Source: Leuctra nigra (Eukaryota; Arthropoda; Insecta; Plecoptera; Leuctridae). From it: a stretch of 64,000 nt of DNA. Of this stretch, positions 49,001 to 61,000 are shown one piece after another; within the stretch, counting starts at the first letter, position 1, and each line of letters begins with the position of its first letter. The stretch lies in the NCBI GenBank assembly GCA_934045905.1, contig OW203764.1, positions 36,949,434 through 37,013,433 on the forward strand. The letters run 5' to 3'. The position numbers were made by a program, and so were the translations under genes. A model generated the notes under the pieces. It searched no databases and was not told the origin of the DNA. It worked only from the letters and a program-made list of their open reading frames with translations.

Positions 49001-52000
49001 CACCAGTGTATTAGGATGAGGTACACGACGCCCATGCGGATACCGCGCTTGGCACTCGGCTGCAAGTGCGCCATCTGAAGTCAAGACACCAGTGTATTAG
49101 GATGAGGTACACGACGCCCATGCGGATACCGCGCTTGGCACTCGGCTGCAAGTGCGCCATCTGAAGTCAAGACACCAGTGTATTAGGATGAGGTACACGA
49201 CGCGAATGCGGATACCGCGCTTGGCACTCGGCTGCAAGTGCGCCATCTGAAGTCAAGACACCAGTGTATTAGGATGAGGTACACGACGCCCATGCGGATA
49301 CCGCGCTTGGCACTCGGCTGCAAGTGCGCCATCTGAAGTCAAGACACCAGTGTATTAGGATGAGGTACACGACGCCCATGCGGATACCGCGCTTGGCACT
49401 CGGCTGCAAGTGCGCCATCTGAAGTCAAGACACCAGTGTATTAGGATGAGGTACACGACGCCCATGCGGATACCGCGCTTGGCACTCGGCTGCAAGTGCG
49501 CCATCTGAAGTCAAGACACCAGTGTATTAGGATGAGGTACACGACGCCCATGCGGATACCGCGCTTGGCACTCGGCTGCAAGTGCGCCATCTGAAGTCAA
49601 GACACCAGTGTATTAGGATGAGGTACACGACGCCCATGCGGATACCGCGCTTGGCACTCGGCTGCAAGTGCGCCATCTGAAGTCAAGACACCAGTGTATT
49701 AGGATGAGGTACACGACGCCGATGCGGATACCGCGCTTGGCACTCGGCTGCAAGTGCGCCGTCTGAAGTCAAGACACCAGTGTATTAGGATGAGGTACAC
49801 GACGCCCATGCGGATACCGCGCTTGGCACTCGGCTGCATGTGCGCCATCTGAAGTCAAGACACCTCATTAGCCTTTCAAACTCATCAGAATGAAAAGAGT
49901 CCTCATAGAAAAAATAGACTTGATCTGATTTTCGTTACATGTCTTTATTCCCTCCAAAATATCCCATGACATATGCAATTGATTTTTATGAATGATAATT
50001 TAACATTTCTTGGTGTGTTTGTCATTATTATTTGTGTTATAAATGTACATATTTACCGTCATGAAATTTCAGGTGACCTCGCTATTGGAATGTTAATAAT
50101 TTCATTTTATTCTATACGGATATTTAGTGATAAATAAATCAAAAGAACAGAAGACCGTAACCTGAATTAGTATGTGGCATTATTAAGTGGGCTGAGTAGT
50201 GAGCGTGGCCTTGAAGAGTTTTTTAATCGATTTTTATCAATCTAGTGGAGCGGTCGCTCCACGCCAGCCAAGTCGTACGGCGCGCACACTCTCACACAAA
50301 ATACCGTTCAAACCTGAAGGCTGGAGCAACCTCACTTTTACTGTAAGCATCAAAGTGGCCTTTTCGGCCTACTGGATCCTAAAAATGGGAAATCTCACAT
50401 TGTTGCGAAATATCTTAATTTCGAGCTATGGCCCACCCCACCACATATACCAAATTTGGGAACAATACGTTATGCCTTTTGCGAGCAGGAGGACCCTGAA
50501 AACCGTGAAATTGTACGGCTTTCAGATAATGATTACTAGGAAAACGCTCTGTGTAACGTGTTGATGAGCGAGCACGGACACGCGTAACACCTCGAACCGA
50601 AATTTTGTCTATCGAAAATATCATTAAAAGTCAATAATTCTTGAAATTCGTCAGACTTGTAGGTATAAAAATCTCAAAATATTCCTGTAGTATTAGGCCC
50701 AATAACCATGCAAAGGCTTAAGTTGATCGATTGAACCTTTATGTTATTAAAAACAAGAAAATATTATATACCAGTTAGTATACTAATTATTACAACCAAC
50801 TATTGGAAACCTGGTATTCAATTTAAAAGCCACACATTAAAGCAATATTTCGATGATTATTCTATCATCTTCATCAGTCAACTGACGACATTCGCCAGCT
50901 TTCCCCCCTTTCATCAAAAAACCGCTACACCATCTCACCTCTGTCAAAAACTAAAAGTACATTACGTCCTAATAACTAAAGGTAAATGAGTCAGGTACAC
51001 ATAATATCACAGATTAATTAATTACGAAGCAGTTAATTGATGTCAGGAGTCAACAAAGACCTCCATGACTCATCGAACATAAAATTACTCTGGCTAGTAA
51101 TTAGACGATATGTGTGGCTTTTAAATTGAATACCTGGAGGCCAAGTCTTGAAACTTACGCCTTCAGGACGCAAACGCTCTAGGACGTCATAAAGTCCCAT
51201 TTACTGTAAGAGTGATCGACATTGAAACATAAAGTCAAGCCACTTATTTGATTGTCATCCAGCAATCTATTGGAAACAATTTATTAATATTATAATTATT
51301 ATTACAGATGTTATTTAGTCATAAAACCTTATTCAAAATTAAGATAAACAGTTAACAGTAGATTTCAAGGTCGTCATTCTTACAGTAAATGGGACTTTAT
51401 GACGTCCGAGAGCGTTTGCGTCCTGAAAGCGTAAGTTTCAAGACTTGGCCTCCAGGTTTCCAATAGTTGGTTGTCAAGCGAGCGTAGCGAGCGTCTCGTC
51501 TCCACTTGAAACTTATGGCTCGAAACTCTGTTTTTGTGTGTATTTGTGCATTTGGCGTCTCCTGCCAAACGAAGTAATGGATCAGGCCAATTTTTTCACA
51601 AAACTTATATTACTATTCTCGTTATGGTCAAAATGATTTTCAGCAAGTTCGCTCCATTGGTTGCATCGGAAACTTGATGTGTAGTTATAGTTAGCTTGGC
51701 AATGGGGATGAAGGAAACTCTGTGTATATAACTCAGCCATTCCATGTTACGGGCGTGACCGATCTGACTGCTTTTGCCAACTTTACACCATGAAAACAAT
51801 TTTTGTCAATGCTACCAAGTACATCATGATTTTTTCTAAAATTATTATGGGGTCAAAGTAGTCAAAAAAAAAATTGAATGCATTTTAGAAGTGGCAACTT
51901 ACTTAATATTATGAAAAACACTGTGTTACGGGTGTGACGCGATTCAGACAAGGGTTTTCAGATTCTAAGTTAAAAGTGTCAAACTCCGTGAGTTTAGGCT

Positions 52001-55000
52001 TTACTTGTCCTGAACACATTTTTTTTATTGAAGAATACACATGTACCAACCATTCAGTGGTTTTAGAAAGTCAAAAAAGTTTTGGGGTAAAAATACACAG
52101 CTTTCCAAATTTTGTGTTACGGGTGTGACAGGGTGTTACGGGTGTGACTCCGTGTGAAAAAAGTGCATCTCACAGTGTCATAGGCTTTATTTAATTTTTA
52201 CCAAGTAGCAAATATTGATATGGTATGTTACATAGACTAATAAAAAAAACTGGGTCTGTCCATTATAATTTGTAAAACTCCTTTTTTCAGATTTTTTTTT
52301 ATGTTTTTTATTTTATTTATTATTTTTTAAATTAAATTGGATATCAGTAACACTATAAACTTAAAACAGTCTTTATACTATATAAACAATAAAATTATAA
52401 TAATTTATGACATATTTTAAGGGTACGATAATATTATCCCCCAAAATATAAGTTCCGAGGAAATTTTTGTCCAGATAATAGCGTCCAGACACTAAACGGT
52501 TGAAATTTTTTAAAAACTAATAGCATAATCAAAATCAGGGGGAAATTATCTTTAATTTGACATATAGCACATAATTCTAGGATTTTTTTGATTTTTTGGC
52601 CTCATGTCTGCATTTACATGGAATGGCTGAACTGCAATAGTTTGACCGATCATCACCAAATTTTGCAAGGTCATGTCTACCAGCATTATAAGTGATTTTT
52701 TACAAATCTGTTATGAGCTTCAAGAGTAATAGACATTTTACTGACATTTGTATACTTAATTAAAAACGGCCTATAGCCACACCACCATTTGACCTATCAA
52801 ATGGTCTTCGATTAATCTGATCAATCAAACTCATATTTTGCATGGTCGTTCAGACCAACATTGTCTCTTATTTTACGAATTTTCAGCCCTACCAGTCAAG
52901 AACATAGATGCACTTATTGACAGTTTCAATAACTGTCAGAAATGACATTTCAAAACAGAAATTCCACTGCATTATGGGTTGCTCTATGTAGCAAAGCAAA
53001 GTTTATAGATGGTTTTTCTCAATATCAATGTAAGACAGATTCTTTTCTTAGTGAATCAACTTGCAATACATAATGTAGTCAAAATGTAATGTAGGTATTT
53101 CATATACATAGGTATAGGTAAACCTTATCTAAAATAATTTATTTTACGATATGGATTGTGTTTCACAGTTATGAAAACAACGTTTTGACTAGATAGCATA
53201 ATATTTTACACATTTCCAGCCCAATCGGTCAAGAATTTACAGACTTATTTCTGTTTTAAGTGTTTGAATATCTGTCCAAAGAGATTGATGGAAAAATATC
53301 AGTACAATAATCTGTTATTTAATTGATCCAGAGTGTTTATGAAAAGTTGCAAGGAAAATTGGTAATAAATAATGTATAGTTAGTTATCTTTGATTGAATG
53401 GATCGTGCTTGATTGACGATGTCGTGCGTGTCGGTGCTCGCTCATCAACGCGTTACACCGAGCGTTTTCCTAGTAATAATTTGAACCTTTATGATTAAAA
53501 TGTTCCTTGTAAATATTCAAAAATCATAGGATCTATTTAAAAAAATATACCTGGGACCACTCATATCCCGCAGAATCGGGAATGCTAATCAAGCGAGCGT
53601 AGCGAGCGTCTCCACTTGAAACTTATGGCTCGAATCTCTGTTTTTGTGTGTATTTGTGCATTTGGCGTCTCCTGCCAAACGAAGTAATGGATCAGGCCAA
53701 TTTTTTCACACAACTTAAATTACTATTCTCGTTATAGTCAAAATGATTTTCAGCTAGTTCGCTCCATTGGTTGCATCGGAAACTTGATGTGTAGTTATAG
53801 TTAGCTTGGCAATGGGGATGAAGGAAACTCTGTGTATATAACTGCAATAGTTTGACCGATCATCACCAAATTTTGCAAGGTCATGTCTACCAGCATTATA
53901 AATGATTTTTTACAAATCTGTAATGAGCTTCAAGAGTAATAGACATTTTACTGACATTTGTATACTTAATTTTAAACGGCCTATAGCCACACCACCATTT
54001 GACATATCAAATGGTCTTCGATTAATCTGATCAATCAAACTCATATTTTGTATGGTCGTTCAGACACACCTTGTCTCTTATTTTACGAATTTTCAGCCCT
54101 ACCAGTCAAGAACATAGATGCACTTATTGACAGTTTCAATAACTGTCAGAAATGACATTTCAAAACAGAAATTCCACTGCATTCTGGGTTGCTCTATGTA
54201 GCAAAGCAAAGTTTATAGATGGCTATTCTCAATATCAATGTAAGACAGATTCTTTTCTTAGTGAATCAACTTGCAATACATAATGTAGTCAAAATGTAAT
54301 GTAGGTATTTCATATACATAGGTATAGGTAAACCTTATCTAAAATAATTTATTTTACGATATGGATTGTGTTTCACAGTTATGAAAACAACGTTTTGACT
54401 AGATAGCATAATATTTTACACATTTCCAGCCCAATCGGTCAAGAATTTACAGACTTATTTCTGTTTTAAGTGTTTGAATATCTGTCCAAAGAGATTGATG
54501 GAAAAATATCAGTACAATAATCTGTTATTTAATTGATCCAGAGTGTTTATGAAAAGTTGCAAGGAAAATTGATAATAAATAATGTATAGTTAGTTATCTT
54601 TGATTAATAGAGTGATTTCACCCCCTCTGAATACAATAGGAATAGGCTCCTCCCCCTACCTTGAAATCTCGGCGTTGGGCCATCAGGCCAGTGAGATGCA
54701 GCAACAACATGCATTTAGGGTGATTGTTTTCTTAGTTTATATCAAGTTATGCAAGAAAGATATTTAAACAAATTATGTGTGAATAGGCAATACTGATCCT
54801 TACGCATAAACCAGCTCAGAATGCTCATTTAAGGAGATATATTTCCAATTTATTTTTAACATTGATGGGCCTGACCCACGCCGAGATCGTGACGTCAGCT
54901 CGAATCAGTCTATTGGATCGTGCTATGATTGGCGATGTCGTGCGTGTCGGTGCTCGCTCATCAACGCGTTACACCGAGCGTTTTCCTAATGTTATTGAAT

Positions 55001-58000
55001 AGGAACCCGGGAAAATTACTGCTAAAAGTGTGTGTACTTACACAATATTAGACCATAGATTAGACGATCTGTTGAACGGTCATATCAGTTTCATACGTTT
55101 GAAAGTTGCTCTAACTACCTTGGAACTATAAAGAGTCCAAGTAGCCGTGACCCCATAAAAAACACTCCGTGTAAAAATACCAGCCAAGTCTCTTCAATTA
55201 AAAAAAAATAGAAGAAATCTAAAAATTCAGCACTGAAAAGTAGTGATATCAAAAAATTGGCCAAGTCAAAACTTTTCAAAAAATACTTGGCGCATCGTGC
55301 ATAAAAATAGTATAGAAGTAGGCAGGAAATGAAATGTACCTACTCATCTACACATGTCCTAAAAAAAAAGTCCTAAAAAGTTTTGACTTGGCCAATTTTT
55401 TGATATCACTACTTATCAGTGCTGAATTTTTAGATTTCTTCTATTTTTTTTAATTAAAGAGACTTGGCTGGTATTTTTACACGGAGTGTTTTTTATGGGG
55501 ATATCACTCCTTTTTTCAGTTTATTATTACAACTTTTAACATATTGTGGCACCCAAGATTATAATTCTTTTAAAAAATAAGATTTTGTGATTTGGTTGCT
55601 AAGAAAAGTTGTGCTTGTTACTGTGTTTATGCTATAAATAATATGTTACAAAGTATAGCGAAATTTTCGTTCCAATCGGTTCAGCCGTTTTCGAGTTACG
55701 GCATCACTTCCGGTTTTCAAAATGGCGGTTGACATCACTGCCACCTAAAATTTGTATATATAAATGTTATGTGACATTATAAGCCTTCTGAATATGTAGT
55801 TATTGATATAAGAGATGATTTTAGTCAGATTTGTCATTTTTATGACGTCATTTCCGGTTTAGGTTATAGAACATTTCTTCTTTACTATTGGTATTTCTTA
55901 TAGATGACCTTCTAGATCGAATGGCGCTAATTTCGTTCTAATCGGTCCAGCCGTTTTTGATATATGACGTCACTTCCGGTTTAAAAATGGCGGCACAAAA
56001 AATTTATAGGAACAAAGGTATCATCCGACGCCAAAAGTGCACATGTGGTAAAAGTTTCATATCGATCGGTTCAGCCGTTTAGGCTGTGGCGGTGATAGCA
56101 ACGTTTCCTGATATCTGAATCATCAGATATAGCTTTTAAAAGGGGTGTAATTTCACTGTTTTCACGGCCCTCTAGCTCGCAAACGGCAACACGTATTGTT
56201 CCCAAATTTGGTATATGTTGTCAGGTGGGGCCATAGCTCGAAATTAAGTTATTTCGCAACAATGTGAGATTTCCCAATTTTGAGATCCAGTAGGCCGAAA
56301 ATGCCATGTTATTGCTTACAGTAAAAGTGTTTGGTCTGCTCCTCAGTTTATTAGACATTTACGGTATGTTGAGTGACTGTGGTGTACGGTACGACTTGGC
56401 TGGGTGGAGCGACCGCTCCACTAGATCAACATTTTCGAGTAATTTGACAGCAAACACGCAAAATGTCCGTAAAATGTCAATAACTTTTGGATTTAAGTCT
56501 GATAAGTCTGAAAATTGTCAAAAATACAGATAATGTTGGTCCCAATGACCATGCAAAGTTTTAAGTTGATCGGTCATACGGTTCTAGTTTAAATTTAAAA
56601 AATCATATGAAAGATTGTTTTTAAATTTTAACCAATAGGAGGATTTGGCTGAAACTTTGTAAGATTGGGTACAATGTTGGTCGTAATGACTTGTCAAAAT
56701 TTCAAATTGATCGGAACAACCAATCGAAAGATTTTTTTTTTTAAATTTGAACCAATCACATGAGCCCATTCAAAAACGATCCCAGGGACCGCATAGATTA
56801 CGTTAGTATGTGCAAAATTTCAGATCGATTGGTTGTGCCGTTTGACCTGGGCTGTGAACACACAAAAAAAAAAAAAAACACACAGAGAAAGTGCCATAAG
56901 AGTACCGTGGTGACGCTCGCTACGCTCGCTCAATAATGATTCATCTTCCAATAAATTCCGCGGTCTCCGCCACAGGCTTAATGGCTGGGTCGATTGACCC
57001 GAAATTTTCACCACATATACAGCTCGTCTGCCTGATGATACCTTGCACTCATAATTTTTTTGTGCCGCTATTTTGAAACCGGAAGTGACGTCATATCTCA
57101 AAAACGGCTTTACCGATCGGAACGAAATTTGCGCCAATCGATTCAGACCGTCCTGTATATGAAATATCAATTGTCAAAAAAGAAATATATTATTACCAAA
57201 TCCGGAAATAACGTCATAAAAATGCAAAATCAGACTTTAATCACCTCTTACTGCAATAACTACATATTCAGAAGGCTTATACTGATACAAAACATTTATG
57301 TAAATAAATTATTGGTGGCAGTGATTTCAGCCGCCATTTTCTAAACCGGAAGTGATGCCATATCTTGAAAACGGCTGGACCGTTTGGAACGAAGCTTTCG
57401 CTATTCTTTATGGAATATCATTTTATGCATTATTTAGTACCGAACGTAACTTAACTTTGTGTCCAAATCGGAAATGGCTTATTTTATTAAAGGAATTAGT
57501 CATTGTTGCTCCGATTTGTGTTACAAGTGTGAGAATAATCTAAAAAAAGAAGTGATATCCCCATAAAAAAACACTCCGTGTAAAAATACCAGCCAAGTCT
57601 CTTCAACTATAATATAAAAAAATAAAATAAATCTAAAAAATTGAGCACTGAAAAGTAGTGATATCAAAAAATGGGCCAAGTCAAAACATGATTTTAAAAA
57701 CCGAAATATACTTGGTGCATCGTTTTTTTAGGGCATTTAGGTATATTATTTATATTTAGGTACATTTGACTTATGGCATATACCTACGTCTATATTATTT
57801 ATACACGATGCGCCAAGTATATTTCGGTTTTTAAAATCATGTTTTGACTCGGCCCATTTTTTGATATCACTACTTTTCAGTGCTGAATTTTTTAGATTTT
57901 TTTTTTTTTTATAGTTGAAGAGACTTGGCTGGTGTTTTTACACGGAGTGTTTTTTATGGGGATACCTTTTTCCAATGTAATTGTTAACAAAATAGGGCTT

Positions 58001-61000
58001 TGTACGAGTATTCAGAACAGTTCAATGAAAATAATGTCATAGTTTGGAATTAGTTTTATTTTGTCCGACAGATATTTAGTGCCATAATTTTACTAATTTT
58101 CGGGCACTAAACGTCTGTAGGACAAAGTAAATCTTATAAACCATTACAAGCTATGGAATTATTTTCATTAAAACTGTTCTGAATACTCGTGCAAAGCCTT
58201 ATTTTGTTAACAATTACATTGGTAAAAGATATTGATAAAACTCGAAAAAAACTCTTCAAAGTCAAACTCACTACCCAGCCGTCTTCAGATTGAACAGTCG
58301 TGACACACGTATGAAGCCAAGTGTTGAGGGGTGAAGTTCTCCTACCTCTGCCAACTGGCTGATCATGCTGAGCAACGTGATGACGCGGATGATCTTCATG
58401 CTGGACATCGCAGCGAAGACGGCGGACACCCAGGGAGGCTGCTTGGCGAGATTCTCAGAGCCGCTCGTGAGGGTCACGATCAACGAGCCGACGGACTCCA
58501 ACGGCAGCGACGAGATCATGTCCACGAAGAAGTAGCTGCGCAGGTAGCGGCTGCGCAACAGAATGCGCTTTAGGACGGCGCACGGATTCACTCGCTTTTG
58601 AAGTCTGATTGGCTCCAACGCCAATTTAGTGCAATATTTAGTTAATCCGGAATCCGAACTTTAAGGGTCAGTTTTTCAATACCTACACTACATTTTAAAC
58701 AGAGGATGAGGAATATGTGACATGGCAATAACCAATCACATTGCTTCATTGACCGCTTAAATTTAATGCTCTGCTGGTTTTAGCAGAGTATTGAAAAACT
58801 GGTTCTAAATCTATATTTAAGTTAACGTGTCGGCTTGGTCAATGTTTTAGTATCATCACTTTTTATGTAGTGATGCGTGTCATCACTATACGTTTCAGTG
58901 ATGAATTTGGATATATACATCCTATCATTGATCCTATAGAAGCAAAACTCGCCTATTACATTTTTTTATAATTTTCAGAAAAGGTCAAAAACGAGAATAG
59001 GTTTTGAGATGGAGCTATTTGGATATATTTTAAAACATCTGTGCCGTAAAAGTTTCGTTTGTGCCTAACCCCTTCAACCCTCAAAGCTCCAACCCCCAAA
59101 TTGTAAATAAAATTTTGTTGAAGGACTTGGCACAAACCAGCACCAACGATTGCCGTTTTCGGAACTCCAAGATTCCAAAACGGGGGTTCTGAGGTCACGC
59201 ACCCCAAGACGAGTTTTAAAAAAATCGCTCTACCCATAGGCGACTTATGCTTCCAAAAACGTGTACCTGGATTAGGCAAGTTTTGATTAACTGAAGTAGG
59301 AAAATACAAGTTTTGGTTTTAAACATCTATAAAGATGCCTGTAGCATGAAGTTTTGACGAGTTTTGCATGGGTGTTTTTCCTCATTACATGCGGATTTAG
59401 ACAGAGAACAATAATCAGGAGATAACTATATTTTTTTTTTGAAAAGTGGAGTATGCGAGTTTTGCTTCAATAGGACAAACTTTTTTCTTAATTTAGGAGA
59501 TGAGACTGCGCTCTTTTTACATTTAGTGCTTTTTATGGGTTATTATTATATCTGGCAAAAACTGCGTTACTTTATGGTTTATAGCTATAATTTTCACAAA
59601 ATGTTTGATCAATAAATCAATAAGTCAATAAATGAGAAGCACAAAATCTCTGAAATAATCATTGCTAGCAATGATTACTTCAGAGATTTTCTACAGAGGG
59701 GGGGGGGGGGGGGATCAAACTAGTTGACAACAAAATTATGAAACTTTACTTATTTTACTGCAAAACGTTGCATTCCCCGTCATTCTCCTCAAATGTTATG
59801 ATGTTTAAAGGCCTCTACTCTGGGAGTTACCCGCTGATCATTCCAAGCTCCAGCACAATGGTCTTGCTCATGTCGTCTTGGTATCCGGTGAAGAAGTTGA
59901 AGATGACGTCGATCATGCACAGACAGTCGAGGGTGGACAACACGTAGAGGTCGTTGAGACGCAGAGTGTCGTCTTCGTAGCTGAACGCCATGCTCCACGG
60001 GATCAGGATCATAGAGATCGAGATCACCACCACCATGAACATCTGCCAGACAAATCTGTGGAGAGCGAAGAAGAGGACATTGGCACGTAGAACACGTAGA
60101 GGTCGTTGAGACGCAGCGTGTCGTCCTCGTAGCTGAACGCCATGCTCCACGGGATCAGGATCAGAGAGATCGAGATCACCACCACCATGAACATCTGCCA
60201 CACAAATCTGTGGAGAGCGAAGAAGAGGACATTGGCACGTAGAACACGTAGAGGTCGTTGAGACGCAGCGTGTCGTCCTCGTAGCTGAACGCCATGCTCC
60301 ACGGGATCAGGATCAGAGAGATCGAGATCACCACCACCATGAACATCTGCCACACAAATCTGTGGAATTTCAGATCGATCGGTTCAGCCGTTTAGGCTGT
60401 GGCCCTGTCAACAGTGTTTCCTGATATCATCTTAGGAAGATAGGTTTTAAAAGGGGTGTAATTTCAATTTCACTGTTTTCACGGCCCTCTTGCTCGCAAA
60501 AGGCATAACCTGTTGTTCCCAAATTTGGTATATGGGGTGGGGTGGGCCATTGAACGAAATTAAGATATTTCGCAACAATATGAGATTTCCCAGTTTTGTG
60601 ATCTAGTAGGCCGAAAATGCCATGTTGTTGCTAACAGTAAAAGTGTTTGGTCTGCTCCTTAGTCCGTTCCTTAGTCCTTAGTCCGTTACTGCCTAATAGG
60701 CAGTAACGGTATGTTGAGTGAGTGCGAGTGTATTGTACGACTTGGCTGGGTGGAGCGACCGCTCCACTAGATCTTTATGGGGTTAGAGGGTTTAGTTATA
60801 GGGGTGAGAATGTGTTGTAATTCATACCAAGATTGATGAAATTACATACAACTTCAAAAAAACTATTTTCCATCACTGGTATGCATGATTGAAGTTTCAC
60901 TGTTACCCCTTCCAATGCCCCTTCATTGGATAACACAGGGAGAGATGAAAATCATTGAGCATTGGACTTCAATTGCTCCTAGAACCACAAGAGATATGAC

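Noticed and set aside
38446..49864. Short ORFs of 60-62 codons inside the 86-bp array
   Set aside because: They are frame artefacts around the 23-bp insertions, identical at each site, with no independent start or end.
58956..59309. 117-codon minus-strand ORF in intron 2
   Set aside because: No family motif and no splice context linking it to the channel frame.
60056..60363. Mutually exclusive alternative exons for S1
   Set aside because: The extra copies lack the exon's 3' half and its donor, so they cannot replace exon 2.
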